A stretch of 64,000 nucleotides of DNA from an uncultured Bacteroidales bacterium (GCA_902763885.1 CACWTU010000004.1:124001-188000), one strand, 5' to 3'; counted from the first letter of the stretch, positions 26,668 to 35,955 are shown. The notes: a model not told the origin generated them from the sequence alone. Program-made: numbers and translations.

Positions 26668-27384
26668 TCAAACGATAACACTTTTGTCACCCAATACAAT
26701 CACTGTTCTTGAAATATCATAAAGAACATTGGCCATGCAATATCTAAATGTCGCTTTTGAGTGTAACAACAAAGAAACTTGCCTTCTAATCTCCATTTTA
26801 AAATAAGTAGCAAATTCTATCAAGCTACCATGCATTTTATGAGTAATCAAAACTGCATCCCTGAACGCGACATTTAATGCCCCATTTATGTAAGCAATCA
26901 TCCTATTATTAATTTTTTCCTTAAAATGGGCATCAAGTTCAAATTCGGGCCTGGAAGACGGCATTTTTCCAAATCCCACCACGGCCCTTGCGCCAGCTTC
27001 AAGCAATTTAATGCCAAGCGAATCTGATTCACAAGAAAAACAAATTATACTTTTGCCAGACAACAAATGATAATTTGTTTCATCTATAAAACTCTCATCA
27101 TTATAATAATCATCAGATTCTTTATCTATTGCGTCATCACTGCCCGTCATATCAAAGTTTTTACCACGGCTTCCAAATAAAGCATCACTTCTTCCATGCC
27201 CCATAAAAATAATGAGATCGTCTTCGCTCCAACTATCAATTAAGTGGTGGCACTTATTTTTGGATATAACGTTCGGTTTGACAACGTATACTCTAGAGTC
27301 CGCTCCTAGACGTCTATCCAAACGTCGTGCTTGTCGCTCAACACTTCTGATTGTAGGATCTTGAGGGCTAATAATTCTTATCAT
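26668..27384 (-). CDS. CHAT/caspase-like protease
   Basis: The 238-residue product has the His-Cys dyad pattern of caspase-like CHAT proteases: LIIFMGHGRSDALFG (His near 61) and SIICFSCESDSLGIKLLEAG (Cys near 117), followed by GARAVVGFG. These cut proteins and act as executioners in several bacterial defence systems. Its start codon shares one base with the stop of the response-regulator gene (TAATG), so the two are translationally coupled. The C-terminal 80 residues are helical with no named domain. It may be activated by the two-component pair upstream and may act on the STAND protein downstream. Confidence 0.75.
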   Translation of the reverse strand: MIRIISPQDPTIRSVERQARRLDRRLGADSRVYVVKPNVISKNKCHHLIDSWSEDDLIIFMGHGRSDALFGSRGKNFDMTGSDDAIDKESDDYYNDESFIDETNYHLLSGKSIICFSCESDSLGIKLLEAGARAVVGFGKMPSSRPEFELDAHFKEKINNRMIAYINGALNVAFRDAVLITHKMHGSLIEFATYFKMEIRRQVSLLLHSKATFRYCMANVLYDISRTVIVLGDKSVIV

Positions 27385-28100
27385 TAAGACCTTTTCGCTT
27401 GTTTCTCAGTTAAGTATAATATAACTTCCTCAATAATATCACGTTTAAAATCATAACGGACTTCTTCATTAGCGCGTAAAGACGTAGCAACCTCTGCAAA
27501 AGTTTTACCTTCAAGACTATGCCCATGTCCTACAGCCATCACCTTGTCAGGATACTTATTGAGGACCATCTGTATAGCGATATCAATATCTTCGCTATCT
27601 TTCAAATGTCCAACAATAGTAGATTTCAAAGATTCACGTCCAACAAAGTCTAAATAATTTGAACGAATCAGGCTTACAATGTACTTTATCACAGGCTCTT
27701 TTGTTTCCGGCTTTTCTTTATCGTATTTATTAAGTTGTTCTTCGATTTTTTCCTTTAACAATCCAGAATATAGTATTATTGGGATTTTATGACTAAAACA
27801 ATCACGAACCAGCCTTCTCATGAGTTCTGCGCCATCAATCAACTCGTCACTCAATCCCCAGTCGCAGACTATCATATCAAACTCTATTCCCCTGTCTCTA
27901 AATCTTTCCTTATAAGCGGCTTTCACTTTATCGACATCAATTCGACCTGCTGTCAACAAATCTGGTTCATTTTGACTTCCCACATTAAATTGATAGCATG
28001 TAAGATTTATGCCTTTTCTGTTAGCTAAAGTCTCAAGAGATCTAATGTCATCCTGCTGATCTTCATCGTCAATCACCAGAACAGTCTTATCCATATTCAT
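27384..28100 (-). CDS. response regulator-like protein with C-terminal extension
   Basis: The N-terminal 120 residues form a receiver-like domain: VLVIDDEDQQ (acidic pair), MIVCDWGLSDELIDGAEL (phospho-acceptor Asp near 80) and PIILYSGL. The C-terminal 110 residues have no known DNA-binding domain. They include a GHGHSLEGKTFAEVATSLRA segment, so output may be by protein contact. The gene overlaps the sensor by 4 bases (ATGA) and the protease by 1 base. A phosphorelay from sensor to regulator to protease is inferred. Confidence 0.75.
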   Translation of the reverse strand: MNMDKTVLVIDDEDQQDDIRSLETLANRKGINLTCYQFNVGSQNEPDLLTAGRIDVDKVKAAYKERFRDRGIEFDMIVCDWGLSDELIDGAELMRRLVRDCFSHKIPIILYSGLLKEKIEEQLNKYDKEKPETKEPVIKYIVSLIRSNYLDFVGRESLKSTIVGHLKDSEDIDIAIQMVLNKYPDKVMAVGHGHSLEGKTFAEVATSLRANEEVRYDFKRDIIEEVILYLTEKQAKRS

Positions 28101-30565
28101 TGTGGTATCACTATCTCAAATTTCGCGCCCTTATTCTCTAACCCTTTTCCAGCATAACTGACAGAACCTCTCCATCCTTTAACAACTGTACGCACAGTGT
28201 ACAATCCAATACCTGAACCGTCAGTGGTTGTTACTCCTAAGTCGAATATGCTATCTTCAATACTCTCAAATTTTGAATCCAAACCTTCCCCATTATCAGA
28301 AATTGTTAATCTCAACTTATTATCCTCAACTAGTGCAGCTTCAATCTGAACAGTCGTAGCACCAGCTTTTTCTGAATTGGAAATCAGGTTGTCAAATATT
28401 ACAGCAACATCTAAAACGCTTATTTTTTTCTCAAACGAGATACCATCTAAGTTCCTGACAATATCGATATTTGAATCTTGCACTATATCTTTATAAATAT
28501 CAAGATATTGACTAATGTATGCAACAACATCTATTACCTTATTCTCACTTTCTCCCTTAAAGTTAGCCCTTGTTATTAGCTTGCTAATTTTCAATGCCTT
28601 GTCAGATTGGAAGATAATCTTTCCCAAATTAGTTAATAGACCTTTCTTAGTTAATTTCCCCTGAATTATATCGTTGTATGTATTGTCTGCAATAGAATGG
28701 AGTCTTTGGGATATTATTTTAATAGTATGCACCATGCCCTTGGCATCCTCGCTCATAGAGCGGCTTGATGTCAACAAATAGGTATTCTTATCCTTCTCTA
28801 ATGCTAGTTTCTTTTCAAGTTCTTCCTTTTCTCTCTCCGCCTTATCTCTTGCCTCAATTTCTTCAAGTAACAAATGTTGCTTATAAGCAAGTTCTTGTTG
28901 CTTTCTGGTTAACTCTTCCTGGTATTGATAGAGACGGTTAAGATTCGTATGTGCTGGAGCTATTCTACCCACTAATGACACTAATCTCTCTAATTCTTTC
29001 GAATTCTCTTGCAAACGATCTTTAAACTTGTTTATTGCTTCTGGACCGGCGTTGTCGGTTAATTCTGAGAGTGCCCTTACCACCCCCTCAATATCATTTG
29101 CCGTCGCTTCCATCTGCGCATTCATTATCTCTTCTACGAATTCCTCGTTTATATGAAGATAATCAATTGCAGATTCATCAACATCAATAATCTGGCGTAT
29201 TACGGATAATATTTGCTTATCTCGCGTCAGGTCATCTAGTCTAAACTTTTCTTTCCCTTCTATATCCCCGTCCTCAGATACTTTATCCCAGGAAATACCT
29301 TCCACAACAAAGCGCTCCAATCTTCGAAATCCCTTATAGAAGAATCCATAAGGTGCGCCCTCACGTGATAATTCCATAAATGCCTCATTATTAACAACAC
29401 CGGTACGGCTTGAAATAATCTTGAAATCACCATGTTCGTCCCTTATTTCCACACGTCCTACAACCTCACGTGTGCTCAAATAACGTCTATAACCAGAAGC
29501 CTTTCTTTTTTCAATTCCAAGCCAATCGTCACCCTGATCTCCATAGGGTGGTATTCTGAATCCGTTAATAAAAAGAAATATTGAGCCAAAGTCCAAGGAA
29601 CTGAGCCCTGTTTGATACTTAAAATAACGTTTTGAATATGTATTTAAGTAATAAACAGTCATCCTGACATTCCTAAGATGAGGGTAAATGTTTCTCTCTC
29701 GTAATTCAAAGACCTCACGTCCTCTGTCTTGAAGTTTGGTTACAATGTAACTACCATCAGGGGCAATAAAAGAAGAAATACTAGTTGTCCTGAAGTTTAA
29801 ATTCTCAAATATTTTGTTTTCAACGGGGCCGTTCACTCTTTGAACTTCATTCCCCTCCCTCATATCATAATCTTTATACTCTTCAGCGATTAGATTAATT
29901 CTAAAAGAGTCTTCGCTAAAGGTACTATTAGGATCAATGAATTTTTCTAAATCTCGTCTTAATCGAATAATCTTTGCCGGTGCCCATATATCCCTCAGCA
30001 AGCAAATATCCAGAACTGTCCCACTTTCAAAGGCATCCCATCCTGTCAATGATAAAACTTCATTGTCAGACACTTCTTGTACTTCAAACTCCACATCCTG
30101 TATTTCATCATTCTGAGAATCTTCATTCTCAAACAAGCGCCAATCAATAATCATTTTAAGACATTGTTGGCCGCTCGTCTTTGTGTATATCGTAAGGGTT
30201 TTCCCTAATCTATCACAAGAAAAACGTCCAACACCTTTGTTTCCTGCCTGCCTTCTTCCATTTAATTGACTATTCTCTTTCTTCTCAGAATAAGCAATAT
30301 TCAACCACTTATTAAGCAGCCCATCATAATCCATTCCGCAACCCTTGTCGCAGACCATAATGCGACTCAGTTTACCATCTTCTTTATCTTCATCAAGGTC
30401 ATCGTTATTGACAACATTCTGGAATACTATTTCCACTATTTTGGAACCAGCGTCATATGAATTCTTCACAAGTTCCAACATAGCTACATTATCATCAGTA
30501 ATCAAATCTTTACCAATGATATTCTTTAGCAAAATGTTTGTCTTAAAATGGACTCTATTGATCAT
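28097..30565 (-). CDS. sensor with N-terminal GHKL domain and histidine-kinase core
   Basis: The 822-residue product carries two GHKL ATPase domains. The N-terminal one has ELVKNSYDAGS, VCDKGCGMD and GNKGVGRFSCDRLG, the MORC/Hsp90-like layout. A coiled coil (about 530-590) precedes a kinase core: H-box MVHTIK (near 611), N-box DNLISNSEKAGA (near 728), DNGEGLD and GSGIGLYTV (near 783). No membrane segment is seen, so it probably senses a cytosolic signal. The dual ATPase plan is unusual for a two-component sensor. It heads the unit with the receiver and the CHAT protease. Confidence 0.85.
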   Translation of the reverse strand: MINRVHFKTNILLKNIIGKDLITDDNVAMLELVKNSYDAGSKIVEIVFQNVVNNDDLDEDKEDGKLSRIMVCDKGCGMDYDGLLNKWLNIAYSEKKENSQLNGRRQAGNKGVGRFSCDRLGKTLTIYTKTSGQQCLKMIIDWRLFENEDSQNDEIQDVEFEVQEVSDNEVLSLTGWDAFESGTVLDICLLRDIWAPAKIIRLRRDLEKFIDPNSTFSEDSFRINLIAEEYKDYDMREGNEVQRVNGPVENKIFENLNFRTTSISSFIAPDGSYIVTKLQDRGREVFELRERNIYPHLRNVRMTVYYLNTYSKRYFKYQTGLSSLDFGSIFLFINGFRIPPYGDQGDDWLGIEKRKASGYRRYLSTREVVGRVEIRDEHGDFKIISSRTGVVNNEAFMELSREGAPYGFFYKGFRRLERFVVEGISWDKVSEDGDIEGKEKFRLDDLTRDKQILSVIRQIIDVDESAIDYLHINEEFVEEIMNAQMEATANDIEGVVRALSELTDNAGPEAINKFKDRLQENSKELERLVSLVGRIAPAHTNLNRLYQYQEELTRKQQELAYKQHLLLEEIEARDKAEREKEELEKKLALEKDKNTYLLTSSRSMSEDAKGMVHTIKIISQRLHSIADNTYNDIIQGKLTKKGLLTNLGKIIFQSDKALKISKLITRANFKGESENKVIDVVAYISQYLDIYKDIVQDSNIDIVRNLDGISFEKKISVLDVAVIFDNLISNSEKAGATTVQIEAALVEDNKLRLTISDNGEGLDSKFESIEDSIFDLGVTTTDGSGIGLYTVRTVVKGWRGSVSYAGKGLENKGAKFEIVIPQ

Positions 30566-30639
30566 ATCTATACGATATTTAGTTATGATGCCATGTGTAT
30601 CAAAAATCGCAGTCTATGCTATTTCTCAACACATTTCAG

Positions 30640-30647
30640 CAAATATA
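30640..30647 (-). promoter_or_regulatory. -7 promoter box of the sensor-receiver-CHAT unit
   Basis: The minus strand reads TATATTTG, a TAnnTTTG box, about 75 bases upstream of the sensor ATG. No clear TTG lies at the -33 position. Confidence 0.45.
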
Positions 30648-30649
30648 TT

Positions 30650-30750
30650 ACTTATTTCTGTATTTCCTTGATTCCGTGCCTCCGTAAATCCACACAAGGT
30701 ATGTTCCGTAAATCCGTAGTTCCGTATCTCCTGCGATCCGCGCATCTCTT
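30650..30750. repeat. degenerate short TCCGTA-type repeats
   Basis: Variants such as TTCCGTAAATCCGTAGTTCC recur here, giving a run of about seven TCCG-containing units with irregular spacing. No reading frame is supported. It may be decayed simple-sequence DNA at a recombination seam. Confidence 0.4.
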
Positions 30751-30778
30751 GTTGAAAACTTTCCCCCATTAAAACCAC

Positions 30779-30816
30779 AACACCTCCAAACGTCCCCAAA
30801 AACGCCAAGAGGTGTT
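30779..30816 (-). terminator. stem-loop terminator, relative of 12380-12416
   Basis: AACACCTC (30779-30786) pairs with GAGGTGTT (30809-30816), with a T-rich run following on the minus strand. The layout and the nearby TGTTGAAAACTT sequence resemble the 12380 copy, but the inner stem differs. It would end transcripts from the OLD-family gene and its small downstream frame. Confidence 0.55.
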
Positions 30817-30878
30817 ATGTATTATAATTCATTCATAAGCGTATCGATGCTCCAGGGTCAGCATCCCATAAGCGCTGC

Positions 30879-30941
30879 AGAGCCTTCCACTCCCCGCACA
30901 GACCAGCCGCCCGCTAAAGCGGTCGCCTCGTCGGTCTATCC
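30879..30941 (-). repeat. GC-rich hairpin element, copy B
   Basis: The same flank as copy A (AGAGCCTTCCACTCCCCGCA) is followed by stems AGACC with GGTCT and CCGCT with AGCGG. Paired bases differ from copy A while pairing is kept. It overlaps the end of the 34-residue frame at 30936-31040. Confidence 0.6.
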
Positions 30942-31040
30942 TGCCGCACTGTCATCTTTGGGTCTTCTTTGTGGCACAAACACATACGAGCAAAAAGCCC
31001 AAATACCTTTTAGGATTGATTTCAACTTTTCACTCTTCAT
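30936..31040 (-). CDS. 34-aa member of the FCSYVFVPQ small-ORF family
   Basis: An ATG-started frame, preceded by an in-frame TGA, encodes 34 residues ending in TAG. The conserved part is LKGIWAFCSYVFVPQRRPKD. A 25-residue relative at 32761-32838 has LKELWMFCRYVYVPQRSIKE, and a degraded relative lies at 43127-43199 with KGVWQFCSHVFVPQSRTKE. Three similar short sequences in one window suggest either a real small-protein family or the C-terminal stub of a common lost gene. The frame lies 40 bases downstream of the OLD-family gene. Function is unknown. Confidence 0.45.
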   Translation of the reverse strand: MKSEKLKSILKGIWAFCSYVFVPQRRPKDDSAAG

Positions 31041-31080
31041 TTTTCACTTTCTCTTATTACCTCTATCGAATAATTCCTAT

Positions 31081-32736
31081 TTAAAACGCCACGATCTCTT
31101 CCACAAACTTCCTAGCCTCAGCCAGTTCCGGGTCGTTAGACAAATTAAGGCCCATCACAATATCCACCCATGCAGTGGCATGCTTATTCGCAGCAGGCTT
31201 GTAGAACGACTCTAGTTCTCCAACCGGAACAATGAACAGCCCACTTTGTTTGCAAATATTCATTAAATTGTTCAAGTCCGTATAAGCGCCTCCTGAGAAG
31301 AAAGCCTTCCCAACTTCTTTCACTTTTGCCCAAGCAGTTGAAGCCTTAAGTTTTTTCTTAATATGCTCAATATCATCCTTGGTCAATTGTGGAGTGGTAA
31401 TACCATCAAGTATAGCTTTAATGTCTTTTTTTGCATCCTCTGTATCAAGTTGCGCTCGTTGTGATTTCACATACTCATTTATCGTCTTCCATTGACCGCT
31501 AATACTGTTATAGTCTACACCTATTTCATCGCAGATGGTCATAAATGTCGCCTCTTTATCCAAAACATCAATATCTGGAGCCACAACCACTTTTACGTTC
31601 AGTGCTCTGAGAGCGGCTATAACCACCTTCAGCCTTTCCTTTCCGTTACTATGTGTGAACAGAATATCTGGACTTACCACATTCTTGCCTTCGTACAATG
31701 AATCCAATATTGCTTGATAAAACCTGCAGTCTGTATCACTCTCACAAATAACGACCTTTGAATGGAACAACCCGCTCAAAATGTTAGAATACCTCAGAAT
31801 AGAGTCTTTCCAGAGTTTTTTCACGCCCTCATTATCAAGCACCTTAATATGATTAACAAATCCTTCCCTGTTTATTCTGACAATTTTCACATTATCCGAA
31901 TCAGCATCTAAAAGACCTTTTAAAAAGTCTTCACTATGAGTCGAAATAAACAACTGTCGGTCATTAGGCTTGTTCTTTACAAGCATCCTGCCCAGAAGCC
32001 GTGCCTGAGGTGGGTGTAAGAAAGCCTCTGGCTCATCTATCATGGTTACGGTCTTCTGAGTCGTAAAAACATCTAAAAGGATACCAGCAAAACTTCTCAT
32101 ACCATCACCCTGATTTTGCAGTATAGGAAGGTTTCTCAGTTTATCCAGATAACCTGCAGATACCCTGTCTTCTCCTGCAGCTTTTACTGGTGGTTGACCT
32201 ACATGAATCGGTATTGTGCTTCCACCTACACGGTTCACTATCAAATATTCATTGAAAGCCTCATGAAAAAGATTAGAAATCTTTTCTTCCAAATGATCGT
32301 TTAGATACAATTGCTGAACAGGCATGGTTGGATCTTGGTAAAGAGTGTCAAATGAAGGCGCATTATTTGAAGCCTGTAGCCTCATTTCGGTACTGAGACG
32401 ATTCTTATAATAGCTGGTAAACAAACGCTCCTTGTTGCTCCACCACTGTTCTATAGTGTTAAATTCGTTAAATATATTACCACCTATCCTATATTTACCA
32501 TCTTTCGTTTTATAGTCATCTATTATCTCCTTTATCTCCCCGCTATATTGCATCTCTAATGATGTAGAAACTATTCCTTTAGCCCCTTTAGAATCCATCA
32601 TCGCATCAATATCCTTCAATACCTGACTTTTACCAGCGTTGTTAGCACCAGTGAAGATGACGATATCAGAATGACCAATCTGCAACTCTGTCCCGTCATT
32701 AAACGAAAGCTTTTCTATAAATATTTGAGGTTTCAT
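31081..32736 (-). CDS. OLD-family ATPase-TOPRIM nuclease
   Basis: The 551-residue product has an SMC-like ATPase followed by a TOPRIM domain: Walker A TGANNAGKSQ (near 32), MIDEPEAFLHPPQARLLG (Walker B, near 235), QLFISTHSEDF, then VVICESDTDCRFYQA (TOPRIM Glu, near 332) and VVVAPDIDVLD (DxD, near 387). This is the OLD plan, as in the GajA half of Gabija. No UvrD-like GajB gene is next to it, so it is better called a stand-alone OLD-family nuclease. It lies between a broken aminotransferase and the hairpin region. Confidence 0.83.
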   Translation of the reverse strand: MKPQIFIEKLSFNDGTELQIGHSDIVIFTGANNAGKSQVLKDIDAMMDSKGAKGIVSTSLEMQYSGEIKEIIDDYKTKDGKYRIGGNIFNEFNTIEQWWSNKERLFTSYYKNRLSTEMRLQASNNAPSFDTLYQDPTMPVQQLYLNDHLEEKISNLFHEAFNEYLIVNRVGGSTIPIHVGQPPVKAAGEDRVSAGYLDKLRNLPILQNQGDGMRSFAGILLDVFTTQKTVTMIDEPEAFLHPPQARLLGRMLVKNKPNDRQLFISTHSEDFLKGLLDADSDNVKIVRINREGFVNHIKVLDNEGVKKLWKDSILRYSNILSGLFHSKVVICESDTDCRFYQAILDSLYEGKNVVSPDILFTHSNGKERLKVVIAALRALNVKVVVAPDIDVLDKEATFMTICDEIGVDYNSISGQWKTINEYVKSQRAQLDTEDAKKDIKAILDGITTPQLTKDDIEHIKKKLKASTAWAKVKEVGKAFFSGGAYTDLNNLMNICKQSGLFIVPVGELESFYKPAANKHATAWVDIVMGLNLSNDPELAEARKFVEEIVAF

Positions 32737-32760
32737 ACAGGTAATACCATGAACTATAAA

Positions 32761-32838
32761 TCAATCGATTTCTTTAATACTCCTCTGCGGCACATACACA
32801 TACCTACAAAACATCCAAAGTTCTTTCAGCACTTTCAT
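32761..32838 (-). CDS. 25-aa member of the FCSYVFVPQ small-ORF family
   Basis: The ATG overlaps the TGA of the truncated aminotransferase by 4 bases (ATGA), and the frame reads MKVLKELWMFCRYVYVPQRS before ending at IKEID. It resembles the 34-residue frame at 30936-31040. Coupling to the upstream stop suggests it was once translated. It is short and of unknown function. Confidence 0.4.
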   Translation of the reverse strand: MKVLKELWMFCRYVYVPQRSIKEID

Positions 32839-33349
32839 CCAACTATCGCCTCCTTAATATTCTCCACAATATACCGCACATCCTCATCCGTCACATACGG
32901 ACCCGCAGGCAGACAGAAGCCAACCTTGAACAGCTCTTCCTCGATGCCATTGGTATATATAGGAGCACCGGCATACACGGGCTGCTTGTGCATGGGCTTC
33001 CAAGTGGGGCGTGCCTCAATTTTCTTGCCCAACATAAAGACACGCAGAGCCTCCACGTTCTCATTGGGCTGACAGTCCGTCGTGGCCGAATCCACCTGAT
33101 GAATCACACCCGCAGCACCACCCACGGCAGTCTTGATGACCTCCTTGTCGGCATTCTCCTGCCCCTGAATCCGCACCTCCGGGTCGAGCGTTGCGGCACA
33201 CAGCCAGAAGTTGGCATCATAGCGAGGATCAGCAGGCTGCTTGTGGATATGCACCCCAGGAACGTCCTTCAGCAGCTCTTCATACAGCGCCTGCACGTGC
33301 TTATGATGAGCAATATGCGCATCCAGCACCTTCATCTGGCCACGGCCCC
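32835..33349 (-). pseudogene. C-terminal half of a DegT/DnrJ-type aminotransferase
   Basis: The fragment starts inside the enzyme (GRGQMKVLDAHIAHHKHVQA) and runs to a normal end (TDEDVRYIVENIKEAIVG). The N-terminal half with the PLP lysine is missing. The break falls exactly at the stop codon of the capF-like gene, so this is a deletion junction. These enzymes transfer an amino group to a keto-sugar in capsule or glycan synthesis. Not functional as it stands. Confidence 0.82.
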
Positions 33350-34558
33350 CTACTTCACCTTTTCAAAGAAAGTATCCGGCCGCCCAGGATCAAACACCTC
33401 ATTGCAATACATCACCGTAACCAAATCCTCCGTCTCAGAAAGATTAATGATGTTGTGCGTATAGCCCGGCAACATATGCACTGCCTGAATCTTATCACCA
33501 GAAACCTCCCACTCCAGCACTTTGCCATCAGGGTCATTCAGATTCCTCTGCTGAATCAGTCCGTGACCTTTCACTACAATAAACTGCTCAAACTTGGTGT
33601 TGTGCCAGTGCTGACCCTTAGTGATGCCAGGTTTCGAGATATTAATCGAAACCTGCCCAGCATTCAAAGTATGCACCAGCTCGGTGAAACTACCACGGTC
33701 ATCCACATTCATCTTCAAGGGGAACGCCACCTTCGAAGCAGGCAGATAACTCAGGTAGGTGCTATACAACTTCTTAGCGAATGATCCCGCAGGAATCTCC
33801 GGTATCATCAGCGTCCGCGGCTGCTCAACAAAGCTCTTCAGCAGCTCCACAATCTCACCAAGCGTCACTTTATGAGTAATGGGTGCAGCACAATAGCGAC
33901 CATCCTCTTTCATTACGGTTTCAACCCCATCAAACTCGCAATGATGCTCCTTGCCCAACAAAGCGCAAATCATCTCATCCACCAAGTCATCGATGTAAAG
34001 CAATTCAAGTTCTACTGATGGATCGTTTACCGTGTAAGGTAAATCATTTGCGAACGCATTACAGAAGGTTGCAACGGCCGAATTATAATTCGGTCTGCAC
34101 CATTTTCCAAACAGATTCGGGAACCGATACACCAAAACCTTTGCTCCTGTTTCTTTGCTATAGTCAAAGAACAGCTCCTCGCCCGCCTTCTTGCTCTTGC
34201 CGTATTCCGATGTCCCAAACCTGCCCGCCAGCGTCGCCTGAATCGAGCTCGACAGCATCACCGGACAACGATTTCCGTGTTTCTTAAGCGTATCCAGCAA
34301 AGTAGATGCAAACCCAAAGTTCCCTGCCATGAACTCGCTCTGCTCTTTAGGCCGATTCACGCTCGCCAGATTGAACACAAAATCGCACTCCCCGCACCAG
34401 GCATCAAGTTCCTCAGCAGTCGAATCCAGGTCATACTCAAACACCTACTCAATCTTCAACTCCGGAAATCTCCTATCCTTACCCTCTGCAATATTCTTCA
34501 ACGCCGCACAAAGGTTCTTTCCAACAAAACCTTTTGCTCCAGTAACTAGTATCTTCAT
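33350..34558 (-). pseudogene. capF: capF-like epimerase-cupin gene interrupted by an amber codon
   Basis: From the ATG at 34558 the frame reads MKILVTGAKGFVGKNLCAAL, the NAD-binding start of CapF/FnlB-type enzymes. It then meets TAG at codon 38 (34445-34447), after which 364 residues stay open: the reductase part (SASIQ-type region, YGKSKKAGEE) and a C-terminal cupin (ITKGQHWHNTKFEQFIVVKG). CapF makes a UDP-deoxy-talose precursor of L-FucNAc. A restart at GTG would lack the nucleotide-binding loop. It shares this type of lesion with the PIG-L gene at 13501. Confidence 0.8.
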
Positions 34559-34570
34559 ATTCAAAATAAT

Positions 34571-35260
34571 TTATCGCACCATACAAATCAGCAATCCCGC
34601 CAGAACAGCAATAAACAAGCTCAGCAGAGTCCCTGCCAGCACATATTCGGTTTTAGCAGTATCCTTTTCGCTATATCTAATTATTGATTTAGCAGCAATC
34701 ATCAATCCAAGTGCATCATAACGCTGCAGGCACACAAAAATCAGAATCAACCAGCGCTCAATAGTACCTATCAAAGCTCCAACGTTAAAACCGCTTGCTT
34801 GCTCCACGGGCATATTGACACTATAATGTTTAAGTGTAAGCTTGATAAAAATGTTTGCCGGTTTCCAGCAACCAATAACAGCCACTGCAGCCATCACATA
34901 AGACAAACTAATATCTCCCGGAATACACCATTCATGCCCACCGCGCCAAATCAAAGAGACTCCAGCAATAACAGCAATATGCAGAATCTGGTCAACGGAA
35001 AACCATATTACATTCTCCTCATGGTAAGATTTCCACATATCGATTGCAAAATGCGTCACACCGATAATCAATGCACACCACCAGAAACGGATGTCAAAAA
35101 CCACAAGCCACGACAGCCCAAGCACGATAGCAGCATGCAAGTAATGATAAACGCTACGCCATTTCTTCTCACTCTTTTCCTTGCATATCCTATTGGACTG
35201 CAAAACAAAATCGGCCACGAAATGAGCCAACAATAAGCAAACGAACAATTCTAAAAACAT
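34571..35260 (-). CDS. DUF3307 membrane protein
   Basis: The 229-residue product starts MFLELFVCLLLAHFVADFVL, the DUF3307 N-terminal signature, and has five or six hydrophobic segments. DUF3307 proteins are regularly found beside SatD-like proteins, as here (13 bases downstream of the SatD stop). The biochemical role is unknown. It is probably in the inner membrane and co-expressed with SatD. Confidence 0.8.
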   Translation of the reverse strand: MFLELFVCLLLAHFVADFVLQSNRICKEKSEKKWRSVYHYLHAAIVLGLSWLVVFDIRFWWCALIIGVTHFAIDMWKSYHEENVIWFSVDQILHIAVIAGVSLIWRGGHEWCIPGDISLSYVMAAVAVIGCWKPANIFIKLTLKHYSVNMPVEQASGFNVGALIGTIERWLILIFVCLQRYDALGLMIAAKSIIRYSEKDTAKTEYVLAGTLLSLFIAVLAGLLICMVR

Positions 35261-35273
35261 GATATTATTATAA

Positions 35274-35924
35274 TTAAAGAACTATCTTCTCAAAATCTTT
35301 GATAGCGGTATTAAGCAATCCCCATTGTGCACTGGTAGATCTTGTGTTGACCGATGACTGATAAATGCCCAGTCTATCACTAATCGCGCTTTCTTTATAG
35401 CCCAGCAGCTTATAAAACACCACCTCAGCCTGTTTGGCCGAATAAGAATCGACCAGATTACTCACAAGAGCAACATATGATTCCAGCATGTTACTGATTA
35501 TTTCCGGACCTTGTCCTACCTCAAGAGCGGCATATACATTACCCTTCCGGCTTATCTCATCAAGATTTCTGCCCGATAAGTAAATGGCCGGTCCATTTAT
35601 AATATCCTCGGCCTTGCTGACATATTTTATATCATCAATACCAATTGAAAACCTTATTCCATATCTCTGCAGCAAATCATCGCAATCCAAGCCCGATGCC
35701 TGCACCTTAACAAATAGTTTGATAAGAATAGCTATTCTCAGAACATACTTATACTGCGGCACATAGCATTCAATACTATCTCCTCTGACTATTCTACCCC
35801 AAAAGCCAGGATAATCCTTTTCAAAATCATCAAACAGATGTAACAATCTATTACGCAACAAAATAATATCATTTGTTGCTAAAGATGTTGAACGAACTAT
35901 ATCAGCAGATAATGTAGCGACCAT
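35274..35924 (-). CDS. SatD-family protein with C-terminal helix-turn-helix
   Basis: The 216-residue product has the SatD pattern: an N-terminal ATLSADIVRSTSL, a nucleotide-cyclase-like core (IRFSIGIDD) and a C-terminal HTH (KESAISDRLGIYQSSVNTRS). Two inverted repeats directly upstream (35956-36006) are good candidates for its own operator. With the DUF3307 gene it forms a conserved two-gene pair of unknown role. Confidence 0.75.
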   Translation of the reverse strand: MVATLSADIVRSTSLATNDIILLRNRLLHLFDDFEKDYPGFWGRIVRGDSIECYVPQYKYVLRIAILIKLFVKVQASGLDCDDLLQRYGIRFSIGIDDIKYVSKAEDIINGPAIYLSGRNLDEISRKGNVYAALEVGQGPEIISNMLESYVALVSNLVDSYSAKQAEVVFYKLLGYKESAISDRLGIYQSSVNTRSTSAQWGLLNTAIKDFEKIVL

Positions 35925-35955
35925 AATTAGAACTGCTTTAAATCCGCCGCAAATA

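Noticed and set aside
31081-32736. Gabija system
   Set aside because: The GajA-like OLD nuclease has no UvrD-like helicase (GajB) neighbour.
13501-34558. TAG recoded as a sense codon in this organism
   Set aside because: TAG ends the capF-like frame itself and the small frames at 21310 and 30936, so it behaves as a normal stop; two point lesions are simpler.
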